Part shown: one piece after another, positions 34,400 to 44,213 of the stretch | Layout: the number at the start of each line of letters is the position of its first letter | How positions within the stretch are numbered: position 1 is the stretch's first letter | Assembly: GCF_036639235.1 (NCBI RefSeq) | Contig: NZ_JAVWJB010000001.1 | Location: 1-64,000 of the forward strand | From: Clostridium_AB sp036639235 | GTDB lineage: Bacteria; Bacillota; Clostridia; Clostridiales; Caloramatoraceae | Reading direction: 5' to 3' | DNA: 64,000 nt | The notes under the pieces: generated by a model | Told to the model about the DNA's origin: nothing | The model's database searches: none | Seen by the model: only the letters and a program-made list of their open reading frames with translations | Made by a program: the position numbers and the translations under genes

Positions 34400-35689
34400 A
34401 TGAGCGTTAAAGTTGAAAATCTAGAAAAAAACTCTGTTAAATTAGAAATAACAGTATCAGCAGAAAAATTTAATGAAGCATTAAATAAGTCATATAAGAA
34501 GAATGCAAAGAAATTTAATGTACCAGGATTCAGAAAAGGTAAGGCACCAATGTCTGTTATAATGCAATACTACGGAGAGGCTGTTCTATATGATGATGCA
34601 GTTAACTTCGCATGTGAAGCAACATACCCAGAAGCTATTAAAGAAAACGGTATTGACGTAGTTGATTACCCAGAAATTGATGTACTTAGCATTGGTAAGG
34701 GGAAAGAACTTGTTTATACTGCAACTGTTTCTGTTAAGCCAGAAGTTACAGTTGGGGAGTACAAGGGTATTGAAGTAGAGAAGGTTGAGTACACTACAAC
34801 AGATGAAGAAGTAGATGCTCAAATTCTTTCAATGAGAGAAAAAGCAGCTAGAATCGTTACTAAAGAAGAAGGAACAGTTGCAGATGGAGACATCGCAGTT
34901 ATAGACTTTGAAGGATTTGTAGCTGATGAAGCATTTGAAGGTGGAAAGGGAGAAGACTTTGAGCTAACAATTGGTTCAGGAACTTTCATTCCAGGATTCG
35001 AAGATCAACTAATTGGAACTAAGGTTTCAGAGGAACTTGATGTTAACGTTACATTCCCAGAAGACTACAGAGTAGAAACTCTTGCAGGAGCAGCAGCAAC
35101 TTTTAAGGTTACTGTTAAGGGAATTAAGGTTAAGGAAGTACCAGAACTAGATGACGAATTCGTTAAGGATGTATCAGAATTTGATACAGTAGCTGAGTTT
35201 AAGGCTGATATGAAGAAGAATCTTGAGCAAGCAAATGCAGAGAAGGCTAAGAGAGAATTCGAAGATGCTCTAGTTAAGAAGATCGTAGATGCTTCAGAAG
35301 TAGAGATACCAGACGTTATGATAGAAAGAGAAATTGATTTTATGGTAAGAGATCTTGATATGAAGCTTAAGTATCAAGGACTTGACATAAATAAGTACAT
35401 GGAACTTCTAGGAATGACAATGGATAAGTTAAGAAGCGACTTTAGAGAAGTTTCAACTACTAGAGTTAAAACTAACCTAGTTATTAGCGCAATTGCTAAA
35501 AAAGAAGGAATAGAAGTAACAGAAGAAGAACTTTCAGCTAGAGCAGAAGAAATTGCTAAGAGATATGGCGATAAGGATGTTGAAAAGATGAAAGATATCA
35601 TTCTTACTGCAGAGAAAGATAATATAAAAGAAGAAATTTCAAATAATAAAGTTATAGACCTAATTGTTACTAATAGCAAGGCTATATAA
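34400..35689 (+). CDS. tig: Trigger factor, ribosome-associated chaperone and prolyl isomerase
   Basis: 429 aa. The start is ATG 34400, 7 nt after AGGAGG. The N-terminal ribosome-docking loop has GFRKGKAP (about residues 43-50). The FKBP-type domain starts near residue 150 (DGDIAVIDFEGFVADEAFEGGKGED). A long helical C-terminal chaperone domain follows. It binds nascent chains at the ribosome exit. It heads the tig-clpP-clpX block, the usual order in Firmicutes. Confidence 0.97.
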   Translation: MSVKVENLEKNSVKLEITVSAEKFNEALNKSYKKNAKKFNVPGFRKGKAPMSVIMQYYGEAVLYDDAVNFACEATYPEAIKENGIDVVDYPEIDVLSIGKGKELVYTATVSVKPEVTVGEYKGIEVEKVEYTTTDEEVDAQILSMREKAARIVTKEEGTVADGDIAVIDFEGFVADEAFEGGKGEDFELTIGSGTFIPGFEDQLIGTKVSEELDVNVTFPEDYRVETLAGAAATFKVTVKGIKVKEVPELDDEFVKDVSEFDTVAEFKADMKKNLEQANAEKAKREFEDALVKKIVDASEVEIPDVMIEREIDFMVRDLDMKLKYQGLDINKYMELLGMTMDKLRSDFREVSTTRVKTNLVISAIAKKEGIEVTEEELSARAEEIAKRYGDKDVEKMKDIILTAEKDNIKEEISNNKVIDLIVTNSKAI

Positions 35690-35735
35690 CTTAACCTTGT
35701 AGGCGGTTTGTAATTTTATCTTAGGAGGGATATTT

Positions 35736-36320
35736 ATGAGTCTTGTTCCTATGGTAGTGGAGCAAACAAGTAGAGGAGAAAGATCATACGACATTTTTTC
35801 TAGACTTTTAAAGGATAGAATAATTATATTAGGAGAAGAAGTTAATTCGGTAACTTCAAAGCTTATTACGGCTCAACTTCTATTTTTAGAGGCAGAGGAC
35901 CCTGATAAGGACATCTACCTTTATATAAATAGTCCTGGAGGTTCTATAACTGATGGTATGGCTATATATGACACTATGAATTATATTAAGCCAGATGTAT
36001 CAACTATATGTATAGGTATGGCAGCATCTATGGGTGCATTCTTACTTTCAGCAGGTGCTAAGGGTAAGAGATTCGCTCTCCCAAATGCAGAAATAATGAT
36101 TCATCAACCACTAGGTGGAACACAAGGGCAAGCAACTGACATTGCGATTCACGCAGAAAGAATTATTAAGATGAAGAAGCATCTTAATGAAATTTTAGCT
36201 GATAACACTGGTCAGCCCCTTGAGAAGTTAGAAAAGGACGTTGAAAGAGATTACTTTATGGCAGCTAATGAAGCTAAGGAATATGGTCTTATAGACGAAG
36301 TAATCACTAAGAGAAAGTAA
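35736..36320 (+). CDS. clpP: ATP-dependent Clp protease proteolytic subunit ClpP
   Basis: 194 aa. The catalytic Ser98 lies in GMAASMGA and His123 in MIHQPLGG; the Asp follows in the C-terminal EYGLID region. It has the standard length and forms a tetradecamer with ClpX (next gene) or other Clp ATPases. It is 46 bp after tig and 21 bp before clpX. Confidence 0.98.
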   Translation: MSLVPMVVEQTSRGERSYDIFSRLLKDRIIILGEEVNSVTSKLITAQLLFLEAEDPDKDIYLYINSPGGSITDGMAIYDTMNYIKPDVSTICIGMAASMGAFLLSAGAKGKRFALPNAEIMIHQPLGGTQGQATDIAIHAERIIKMKKHLNEILADNTGQPLEKLEKDVERDYFMAANEAKEYGLIDEVITKRK

Positions 36321-36341
36321 GATTTATAAAGGGGTGTGAAA

Positions 36342-37646
36342 ATGCCGAAACTAGATGATAAAAAGCAACTAAAATGTTCATTTTGTGGAAAAGGTCAGGA
36401 ACAGGTAAAAAGGCTTATAGCAGGTCCTGGGGTTTATATATGTGATGAATGTATAGAACTTTGCTCAGAGATTATTACTGAGGAACTTGAAGTAGATCAA
36501 GACATGGATATAACAGAGCTTCCAAAGCCACAACAGATTAAAGAGTTTTTAGACCAGTATGTTATTGGACAACAAGCTGCTAAAAAATCACTTGCTGTTG
36601 CTGTTTATAACCACTACAAAAGAATTAATTCTCCAAAGGCAAAAAATGACGATGTAGAGCTTTCAAAGAGTAATATATTATTACTTGGGCCAACTGGTTC
36701 AGGTAAAACACTTCTTGCTCAAACGCTTGCTAGACTTTTAAATGTACCTTTTGCTATTGCGGACGCAACTACTCTAACAGAGGCAGGGTACGTTGGTGAA
36801 GATGTTGAAAACATTCTTCTTAAGCTTATTCAAAGTGCTGATTATGACGTTGAAAGAGCAGAAAGAGGAATTATATATATCGACGAAATTGATAAGATTG
36901 CAAGAAAGTCAGATAATCCATCAATAACAAGGGATGTATCAGGTGAAGGAGTTCAGCAAGCATTACTTAAGATACTTGAAGGAACTACAGCATCTGTACC
37001 ACCACAAGGTGGACGTAAACATCCACATCAAGAGTTTATCCAAATAAACACAAGTAACATTCTGTTTATTTGTGGTGGTGCATTTGATGGCGTTGATAAG
37101 ATTATCGAAAAGAGAACTCAAAATGGTACTATGGGATTCGGTGCTGATATTAAGAGTAAGTCAGACAAGGACGTAGGAACACTGCTTAAGTCAATTGTTC
37201 CTGAGGATCTTTTAAAGTTTGGTATGATTCCAGAGTTCATTGGAAGACTACCAATAGTAGTTACTCTTAACTCACTAGATGTAGATTCTCTAGTTCAGAT
37301 TCTAACTGAGCCTAAGAACGCCCTAGTTAAGCAGTATAAGAAGCTGTTTGATATGGATGGAGTAGAGCTTGAGTTTGAAGATGAGGCTATAAAACTTATA
37401 GCTGATGAGGCTCTTAAGAGAAAAACAGGGGCAAGAGGTCTTCGTGCAATACTTGAGGATATTATGATTGATGTAATGTATGATATTCCATCAAGGGAAG
37501 ATATTGAAAAATGCCGCATAACAAAGGATACTGTTGAGAATAAGTCATTACCTGAAGTAGTAGTTGGTGAACCTAAAAAGATTGCTAAAAAGTCACCTGC
37601 TAAAAAGGTTACATCAAGTGATGATGACAATGAAATAGTTTCATAG
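36342..37646 (+). CDS. clpX: Clp protease ATPase subunit ClpX
   Basis: 434 aa. The start is ATG 36342, 7 nt after AAAGGGG. The N-terminal C4 zinc finger is CSFCGK ... CDECIELC. Walker A is GPTGSGKT, Walker B IYIDEIDK, the pore loop is in EAGYVGED, and sensor 2 is in KTGARGLRAI. It unfolds substrates for ClpP. The Lys/Ser-rich tail after residue 410 is a local extension. Confidence 0.97.
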   Translation: MPKLDDKKQLKCSFCGKGQEQVKRLIAGPGVYICDECIELCSEIITEELEVDQDMDITELPKPQQIKEFLDQYVIGQQAAKKSLAVAVYNHYKRINSPKAKNDDVELSKSNILLLGPTGSGKTLLAQTLARLLNVPFAIADATTLTEAGYVGEDVENILLKLIQSADYDVERAERGIIYIDEIDKIARKSDNPSITRDVSGEGVQQALLKILEGTTASVPPQGGRKHPHQEFIQINTSNILFICGGAFDGVDKIIEKRTQNGTMGFGADIKSKSDKDVGTLLKSIVPEDLLKFGMIPEFIGRLPIVVTLNSLDVDSLVQILTEPKNALVKQYKKLFDMDGVELEFEDEAIKLIADEALKRKTGARGLRAILEDIMIDVMYDIPSREDIEKCRITKDTVENKSLPEVVVGEPKKIAKKSPAKKVTSSDDDNEIVS

Positions 37647-37653
37647 TTAACAT

Positions 37654-37690
37654 AAAAGAGGAAGATTTAACTTCCTCTTTTTTATTTTTT
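37654..37690 (+). terminator. Rho-independent terminator after clpX
   Basis: AAAGAGGAAG/CTTCCTCTTT stem followed by TTTATTTTTT. Confidence 0.9.
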
Positions 37691-37771
37691 GTACTATTTA
37701 TACCTAAAAAATTAAGTATAAAAAGAAAGCATCTGGTTAAAATATTATTATCTTGAAAGGGAGGCGTTGAT

Positions 37772-39436
37772 ATGGGCACCTACAAATTATTAATATTAGT
37801 TAATATAGTTTTTACAGTATTATTTGCACTATATTTCTATAACCAGATGAAGACACAAAAGAGCAATAAGTCATATATGGCTAAGGACAGCGAAAAGGAA
37901 ATGGAAAAACTTCAAAAGATGAGAGAAATGTGTCTTACAGAGCCTCTAGCTGAGAAAACTAGACCGACTTCTATTAAGGATATTGTTGGTCAAGAAAGAG
38001 GACTTAAGTCTTTAAGAGCTGCTGTATGTGGTCCTAATCCACAACATGTTATTATATATGGACCTCCAGGAGTTGGTAAGACAGCTGCAGCTAGAGTTAT
38101 ACTTGAAGAAGCTAAGAATAACCCAATATCTCCATTTAGTGATGAAGCTAAATTTGTTGAGATAGATGCTACTACTATTAGATTTGACGAGAGAGGAATA
38201 GCAGACCCATTAATTGGTTCTGTACATGATCCTATATACCAAGGTGCAGGGGCCATGGGAGTTGCAGGAGTACCACAACCAAAGCCAGGGGCAGTTACTA
38301 AGGCTAACGGTGGAGTATTGTTTCTTGATGAGATAGGAGAACTTCACTCAATTCAGATGAATAAGTTATTAAAGGTATTAGAGGATAGGAAGGTATTCCT
38401 TGAAAGTGCATATTTTAGCTCAGAGGACCCTAAGATACCATCACATATTAAGGATATTTTTGAAAATGGTCTTCCAGCAGATTTTAGATTAATTGGTGCT
38501 ACAACAAGAACACCAGAAGAAATTCCACCAGCTATAAGATCACGTTGCGTTGAGATATTCTTTAGACCATTATTAGCTGAAGAAATTAAGTCTATTGCAG
38601 ATAATGCAGCTTCTAAAGGTGGTTTTAAGATAGGTGATGATTCTGTTAACTTAATTGGTAAGTATGCAACTAACGGACGTGAAACAGTTAATATTATACA
38701 AATTGCAGGTGGTATTGCTGTTAACGAAGGAAGAGATTATATTAAGGCAGAAGATATTGAGTGGGTAATAGAAAGTGGTCAATATAGCCCAAGACCCGAA
38801 AAGAAGATAGAGTCAAGACCTCAAATTGGATATGTAAACGGCCTTGCTGTTTATGGACCTAACATGGGTACTATTATTGAGGTAGAAGCAACTGTTACAG
38901 AATCTAAGGATTCAAGTGGAGCTTTAGTTATAACAGGAATAGTTGAAGAAGAAGAAACAGGTTCACATTATAGACGCGTTAAGCGTAAGAGTACATCAAG
39001 AGCTTCAGTTGAGAATGTATTAACTGTTACAAGAAAGTATTTAGGTCTTGATACTAATAAGCTAGACATACATATTAATTTCCCAGGTGGTGTTCCAGTA
39101 GATGGACCATCAGCAGGAATAACTATAGCAACAGCTGTATATAGTGCTATAATGAAGATTCCGGTTAGCAATGAAATTGCTATGACAGGTGAGGTTTCAA
39201 TTAGAGGATATGTTAAGCCAGTAGGTGGTATCATAGCTAAAATTGAAGCTGCTAAGAAGGCAGGGGCTAAGAGGGTACTTATACCACGTGATAATTATCA
39301 AGATACATTTAAGGATTATGACATTGAGGTTATACCAGTTGATAAGGTGGAAGAAGTTATTCAATATGCTACAAGTGAAATTGTAAAGACCACAGTAACC
39401 GACGAAAAGATTTTAGTAGCAGAAAGCTACAACTAA
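37772..39436 (+). CDS. lonB: ATP-dependent protease LonB
   Basis: 554 aa. An N-terminal hydrophobic segment (LLILVNIVFTVLFALYFY) anchors it in the membrane, as in Bacillus LonB. The AAA domain has GPPGVGKTAA and VLFLDEIGE, and the Lon protease domain has the catalytic Ser in DGPSAGI and the Lys in KPVGGIIAKIEAAKKAG. In Bacillus lonB is expressed in the forespore; here I see no clear sporulation promoter. It sits between clpX and lonA, each with its own terminator. Confidence 0.95.
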   Translation: MGTYKLLILVNIVFTVLFALYFYNQMKTQKSNKSYMAKDSEKEMEKLQKMREMCLTEPLAEKTRPTSIKDIVGQERGLKSLRAAVCGPNPQHVIIYGPPGVGKTAAARVILEEAKNNPISPFSDEAKFVEIDATTIRFDERGIADPLIGSVHDPIYQGAGAMGVAGVPQPKPGAVTKANGGVLFLDEIGELHSIQMNKLLKVLEDRKVFLESAYFSSEDPKIPSHIKDIFENGLPADFRLIGATTRTPEEIPPAIRSRCVEIFFRPLLAEEIKSIADNAASKGGFKIGDDSVNLIGKYATNGRETVNIIQIAGGIAVNEGRDYIKAEDIEWVIESGQYSPRPEKKIESRPQIGYVNGLAVYGPNMGTIIEVEATVTESKDSSGALVITGIVEEEETGSHYRRVKRKSTSRASVENVLTVTRKYLGLDTNKLDIHINFPGGVPVDGPSAGITIATAVYSAIMKIPVSNEIAMTGEVSIRGYVKPVGGIIAKIEAAKKAGAKRVLIPRDNYQDTFKDYDIEVIPVDKVEEVIQYATSEIVKTTVTDEKILVAESYN

Positions 39437-39456
39437 AATATAATATACTATACTTC

Positions 39457-39495
39457 AAAAAAGAAGCTTTCAATAATGAAGGCTTCTTTACTTTG
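39457..39495 (+). terminator. Rho-independent terminator after lonB
   Basis: AAAGAAGCTTTCA/TGAAGGCTTCTTT (one G-U), followed by ACTTTG. Modest T-run. Confidence 0.7.
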
Positions 39496-39579
39496 ATTAT
39501 ATTGAAACTCTAGTTGCAAATAGGTTATAATATTTAGAGTTATGATAATCAAGCCCTTTGCTATATAGGAGTTGAAATA

Positions 39580-41979
39580 ATGAATATGAGAAGAAACTGT
39601 ATTTATACAAATAATGAAGAATCAGAAACTACAGTAGAAGAAGTTAATTATATAAATCCAAGAGATATGCAGCTACCACTTTTACCAGTTAGAGGGTTAG
39701 TTGTGTTTCCATATACAGTGGTTCATTTTGATGTAGGTAGAAAAAAATCCCTTGCAGCTGTTAACTCTGCAATGTCTACAAACAAACTTCTATTTCTAAC
39801 TACACAGGTTGATGATGGAATAGAAGAGCCAAATGAGGAAGATATGAATGTATCTGGAACTGTTGCTAGTATTAAGCAGGTACTTAAGCTTCAAAATGGA
39901 GTTGTAAGAGTGCTTGTAGAGGGGCTTTATAAGGCAGACCTTAAGTCACTTGTTAGCATAGAACCTTATTATATTGGTAATGTTATAGCATATGATGAAG
40001 AATATAATGACTTTAATTTAACAAGGGCCCTTGCAAGGCAGTTAAAGGATAGGTATACAAAGTATTCAAGTGCTATGAATATGAAGGTTGAAGCGCCTAA
40101 AATTAAATTTAGTTCATTTAAGGAAATTGACAAATATGTGTATATAACCTCTTCAACTATGATATCTATATTAGGATTCCATGAAGAACTTATAAATAAG
40201 AGAACTCTTATTGAAAGAATTGAGTTTATTTTAGAGGTCCTAGATGATGAGATAGCTGTTTTAAAGCTTGAAGATGAAATAGCTAAGAAAACTAAGGATA
40301 GAGTAGACAAGCAGCAAAGAGAATACTACTTAAGGCAGCAAATAAAAACAATTCAATATGAGCTTGGTATGAACGGGGATATTCAATCTACAGCCTACTC
40401 TTTTAGAAAGAAGACTGCAAAATTAGATGTTTCAGATGAAATACGTAGTAAATTATTTAGTGAAATAGATAAGTTTGAGAATTCAGAGGGAGCATCAGCT
40501 GAAATTTCCGCAATTAGAACATATATAGAAACAGTACTTGCACTTCCATGGAATAAGGAGTCTAAGGATACTGTTAGTATGAGTAAGGTTAAAAAGGTTC
40601 TAGAAAGTAGCCATTTTGGACTTGAAGATGTTAAGGAAAGAATTCTTGAGTTTATAGCTATTAGAAAGTTAAACAAAGGACTTAAGGGTCCGATTTTATG
40701 TCTAGTAGGACCTCCAGGGGTTGGTAAAACATCAATTGCGAAGGCTATTGCAGAATCTATGAATAGAAAGTTTGTAAGAATGAGTCTTGGTGGGGTTCGT
40801 GATGAGGCTGAAATTAGAGGTCATAGAAGAACTTATATAGGCTCAATACCAGGAAGAATTATATCAAATATGAAGGACGCAAAGGTTAGTAATCCAGTGT
40901 TCTTACTAGATGAAATAGATAAAATGGCATCAGATCATAAGGGGGACCCAGCATCAGCAATGCTAGAGGTTTTAGACCCTGAACAAAACTCAACATTTAA
41001 AGACCATTATCTAGAGGTTGAATATGACCTATCAAAGGTTTTATTTGTAACAACAGCAAACACTTTAGATACTATTCCAGGACCTTTAAGGGATAGAATG
41101 GAGGTTATTGAAGTAGCTGGTTATACAGATGTTGAAAAATTAAGAATAGCAAAGGACTATCTGGTGCAAAAACAATTAGAAGAACATGGAATAGATAAGA
41201 AATCGCTTAAAATTTCACAGGATGCTATTAAGTATATTATTGAAGGTTATACTAGGGAATCAGGAGTTAGAAGCCTACAAAGAATGATTGGTAAGGTTTG
41301 TAGAAAGGCTGCTGTTGAAATAGTTGAAAACCCTGATAAAATTATAAAGATTAGTGTAAAAAACATTGAAAAGTATATTGGAAAGCCTAGATACAAGTAT
41401 GATGATGCTTCAAAGGAAGATCAGGTAGGAGTTGTTACAGGTCTTGCTTGGACTCAATATGGTGGAGATACATTACCAGTTGAGGTTAGCGTTATGAAGG
41501 GTTCAGGTAAACTAAACCTAACAGGTAAACTTGGTGAGGTAATGCAGGAGTCTGCTAAAATTGGCTATAGTTATGTTAGAGCGAATGCTTCAAAGTATGG
41601 AATCGATGAGGAGTTTTATAAGAAGCTTGATATTCATATACATGCTCCAGAGGGTGCGGTTCCAAAGGATGGACCTTCTGCAGGTGTTACAATGATAACA
41701 GCTATGATATCAGCACTTTCAAATACTCCAATTAGAGCAGATGTTGCGATGACAGGGGAGGTTACTTTAACAGGTAGCGTTCTAGCTGTAGGAGGAATCA
41801 AAGAAAAAGCTCTATCTGCATATAGATCTGGAATTAGGACAATAATATTACCAGAGCAAAATAAAAAGGACGTAGATAAAATACCATCATATATAAAGGA
41901 CGAAATGGAATTTATATTTGCGAAGAAAGTAGATGTGGTACTAGATGCTGCACTAAGAGGTGAAAATAATGATAATTAA
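39580..41979 (+). CDS. lonA: ATP-dependent protease LonA
   Basis: 799 aa. The N-terminal LAN domain begins around residue 28 (LPLLPVRGLVVFPYTVVHFD), preceded by an acidic, Asn/Glu-rich extension. A coiled-coil region precedes the AAA domain (GPPGVGKTS, FLLDEIDKM), and the protease domain has the catalytic Ser in DGPSAGV and the Lys in VGGIKEKALSA. It degrades misfolded and regulatory proteins. It overlaps engB by 11 bp. Confidence 0.97.
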   Translation: MNMRRNCIYTNNEESETTVEEVNYINPRDMQLPLLPVRGLVVFPYTVVHFDVGRKKSLAAVNSAMSTNKLLFLTTQVDDGIEEPNEEDMNVSGTVASIKQVLKLQNGVVRVLVEGLYKADLKSLVSIEPYYIGNVIAYDEEYNDFNLTRALARQLKDRYTKYSSAMNMKVEAPKIKFSSFKEIDKYVYITSSTMISILGFHEELINKRTLIERIEFILEVLDDEIAVLKLEDEIAKKTKDRVDKQQREYYLRQQIKTIQYELGMNGDIQSTAYSFRKKTAKLDVSDEIRSKLFSEIDKFENSEGASAEISAIRTYIETVLALPWNKESKDTVSMSKVKKVLESSHFGLEDVKERILEFIAIRKLNKGLKGPILCLVGPPGVGKTSIAKAIAESMNRKFVRMSLGGVRDEAEIRGHRRTYIGSIPGRIISNMKDAKVSNPVFLLDEIDKMASDHKGDPASAMLEVLDPEQNSTFKDHYLEVEYDLSKVLFVTTANTLDTIPGPLRDRMEVIEVAGYTDVEKLRIAKDYLVQKQLEEHGIDKKSLKISQDAIKYIIEGYTRESGVRSLQRMIGKVCRKAAVEIVENPDKIIKISVKNIEKYIGKPRYKYDDASKEDQVGVVTGLAWTQYGGDTLPVEVSVMKGSGKLNLTGKLGEVMQESAKIGYSYVRANASKYGIDEEFYKKLDIHIHAPEGAVPKDGPSAGVTMITAMISALSNTPIRADVAMTGEVTLTGSVLAVGGIKEKALSAYRSGIRTIILPEQNKKDVDKIPSYIKDEMEFIFAKKVDVVLDAALRGENNDN

Positions 41980-42559
41980 AAACTCAGATATATACGCAAC
42001 AGCAGTATCTCCTGCACAGTATCCTGAAACAGGACTTCCAGAGATAGCATTTGCAGGTAGAAGTAATGTAGGTAAATCATCACTTATTAATTCATTAGTT
42101 AATAGGAAGTCACTTGCTAGAACAAGTTCAACACCGGGTAAGACAAGAGTTATTAACTTTTTCCAGGTTAATGAGGATCTATATCTAGTAGACTTACCAG
42201 GTTATGGATATGCGAAGGTTGCTAAGGATGAGAAGGCTAAGTGGGGTCAGATGATTGAAGATTATCTAAACCATAGAGAGCAGCTTAAACTAGTTATATT
42301 ATTAGTAGATGTTAGACATGAGCCTACTAAGGATGACAAGATAATGTTTGATTGGATGAAGGCAACAGGCTCACAAATGGTTGTTGTAGCAACTAAGTCA
42401 GATAAGCTAACTCGTAACCATAGAAATAAAAGTCTTCAACAAATTAGAAAGTCACTACAGATGTCTCAAGATGATATATTACTTCACTTCTCTTCACAAA
42501 CAAAAGAGGGAAGAGATGAACTATGGGAGACAATGGAGAAATTTAGTAATTTAGGCTAA
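41969..42559 (+). CDS. engB: Ribosome biogenesis GTPase EngB (YsxC/YihA)
   Basis: 196 aa. The start is ATG 41969, 8 nt after AGAGG; it begins inside the end of lonA (11-bp overlap), so translation is probably coupled. G1 is GRSNVGKSS, G3 DLPGYG, G4 TKSDK. It is essential for 50S subunit assembly. The lonA-engB pair is conserved in Firmicutes. Confidence 0.96.
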   Translation: MIIKNSDIYATAVSPAQYPETGLPEIAFAGRSNVGKSSLINSLVNRKSLARTSSTPGKTRVINFFQVNEDLYLVDLPGYGYAKVAKDEKAKWGQMIEDYLNHREQLKLVILLVDVRHEPTKDDKIMFDWMKATGSQMVVVATKSDKLTRNHRNKSLQQIRKSLQMSQDDILLHFSSQTKEGRDELWETMEKFSNLG

Positions 42560-42564
42560 TAACT

Positions 42565-42607
42565 AAGCTGCTTTGAAGATTATACTTTAAAGCAGCTTAT
42601 CTTTTAA
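42565..42607 (+). terminator. Rho-independent terminator after engB
   Basis: AAGCTGCTTTGAAG pairs with CTTTAAAGCAGCTT, followed by ATCTTTT. Confidence 0.75.
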
Positions 42608-42626
42608 AATAAGGGGACCAAAACAT

Positions 42627-43388
42627 ATGAATTTAATAATCGAGGTTTTACAGAATACTATACAAATAGCCCTATTGGTTTTAGTTCCATGGATTATGCT
42701 TATATCAGTAATGAAAAAGACTAAATCTAAAAATCAAAAAAGGATATTGGTTATAGCATTCTTACTATATGTAGGTATATCTATAGTTACAAAGAATATA
42801 CTGCCTACAATTATTACTTTTATATATTTATCTGTTATATATAAGAGCAATAAACATGAAAAGGAAAAGTATTATTTAAGACCTCTTAAATCAAAGAAGT
42901 ACAAGCTATCAATACTTAAAAGCACATATACTATTACTGTTGCAAATGAAAGAATTAAGGTAATTAGTATGAGTCTAGTATTTAAAATACTTGTAACTGC
43001 TTTTGCACTTTGGTTTATGGTGTTTTTAAATGCCTACGGTATAGAAGCATCAGAACAGGAAATTACGAAAGAATTTTTAACTTCATCAACTTTAAAAGCT
43101 ATTTATTTAGGAATATTAATTGTTATAACAGGGCCAATTTTAGAAGAGTTTATATTTAGACATGTAATGTATAGAGTTTTTAAGAAGAGTATTGGAAAAT
43201 ACGTATCCGCTATAGTTACAAGTATACTGTTTACTGTACTTCATTATAATATAGCAGGTGTGCCAGTGTTTTTCTCAATGGGACTATTTAATTGCTTTCT
43301 TTATGAGAAGTATGGATTTAGAGCAGCTGTAATTAACCATGTAATATTTAATTCTATAACGTTATTATGGTTAATATTAATCCAGTAA
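42627..43388 (+). CDS. CPBP-family (Abi/CAAX) intramembrane metalloprotease
   Basis: 253 aa, seven or eight hydrophobic segments. The catalytic motifs are EEFIFRH (EExxxR, about residue 173), TVLHYN (the first His) and NHVIFN (the second His/Asn), as in Rce1/CPBP glutamic intramembrane proteases. Bacterial members have roles in peptide maturation or bacteriocin self-immunity; the substrate is unknown here. It is monocistronic between terminators. Confidence 0.9.
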   Translation: MNLIIEVLQNTIQIALLVLVPWIMLISVMKKTKSKNQKRILVIAFLLYVGISIVTKNILPTIITFIYLSVIYKSNKHEKEKYYLRPLKSKKYKLSILKSTYTITVANERIKVISMSLVFKILVTAFALWFMVFLNAYGIEASEQEITKEFLTSSTLKAIYLGILIVITGPILEEFIFRHVMYRVFKKSIGKYVSAIVTSILFTVLHYNIAGVPVFFSMGLFNCFLYEKYGFRAAVINHVIFNSITLLWLILIQ

Positions 43389-43398
43389 TACATAATAG

Positions 43399-43430
43399 AA
43401 AAATCTACTTGCTTAGCAAGTAGATTTTTA
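43399..43430. terminator. Bidirectional terminator
   Basis: AAAATCTACTTGCT/AGCAAGTAGATTTT with T-runs on both strands. It lies between the CPBP gene (+) and the NPNM-repeat gene (-). Confidence 0.85.
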
Positions 43431-43492
43431 AGATTGTTGACAAATAATTATTTTATCAATATTTATTTGTCCTATGAAAAATCGTAGTTAAT

Positions 43493-44196
43493 TTACTTTT
43501 GTCCATTTAAGTTTTTAAGTAACTGTTCTACCATTGCTATTTTGTCTGGTGGCATAAATGGTTTTAGAGCATTTACTAATGAAGAAGCTTGTGATGGATT
43601 TGGCATATCGCCTCCACCTTGTTGTCCACCCATTTGAGATAACATAGACATTAACTGATTAGGATCCACATTGTTTAAAAGTCCCATTAAGGCGCTTAAA
43701 TCGCCACCTTGTTGATTTTGACCACCTTGCATATTTGGCATCCCTCCCATATTAGGGTTCATATTCCCTTGCATATTTCCCTGCATATTTGGATTCATAT
43801 TAGGATTCATGCCCCCTTGCATATTAGGGTTCATATTTCCCTGCATATTAGGATTATATCCCTGCTGCATATTAGGGTTGTAACCCNNNNNNNNNNNNNN
43901 NNNNNNNNNNNNNNNNNNNNNNNNNNNNNNNNNNNNNNNNNNNNNNNNNNNNNNNNNNNNNNNNNNNNNNNNNNNNNNNNNNNNNNCATATTTCCCTGCA
44001 TATTAGGATTATATCCCTGCTGCATATTAGGGTTGTAACCCTGCTGCATATTAGGATTATACCCTCCCTGCATATTAGGATTAATCATGTTAGGATTATA
44101 TCCCTGCTGCATATTAGGGTTGTAGTTGTAAGGTTGATTTGGGTTTTGGTAGTAGTCTCTATCCTTATCCCTATCTCTCTTGCTTTTTTTTGACAT
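43493..44196 (-). CDS. Asn-Pro-Asn-Met repeat protein (coat-like), interrupted by an assembly gap
   Basis: The start is ATG 44196, after AAGGAGG. A basic N-terminus (MSKKSKRDRDKDRDYYQ) is followed by repeats of the type NPNMQQGY / NPNMQGG, then a C-terminal region with LLNNVDPNQLMSMLSQ and a short helix (NALKPFMPPDKIAMVEQLL). The 100-N gap (43887-43986) lies inside the repeats and is flanked by an exact 55-bp duplicate (43832-43886 and 43987-44041). Removing gap and one copy leaves 549 bp, in frame, 182 aa. The repeats make a true copy-number uncertainty possible. Tandem Asn/Pro/Met/Gln repeats suggest a structural, self-assembling surface or spore-coat protein; this is inference. Confidence 0.75.
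43740..44120 (-). repeat. Protein-coding tandem repeats, period 24 bp and variants
   Basis: Units encode NPNMQQGY, NPNMQGG(M/Y) and NPNMQGN. The repeated DNA word is CATATTAGG plus spacer on the + strand. This is probably the cause of the assembly break. Confidence 0.85.
43887..43986. other. 100-N assembly gap flanked by an exact 55-bp duplicate
   Basis: Positions 43832-43886 equal 43987-44041, the same 55-bp overlap length as at the oppA gap. It probably marks an unmerged contig overlap. Confidence 0.85.
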
Positions 44197-44213
44197 AAAA
44201 TGCCTCCTTATAA

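Noticed and set aside
43690..44130. CRISPR array
   Set aside because: The repeats are in frame within a coding sequence, have period about 24 bp and no unique spacers, and no cas genes are nearby.
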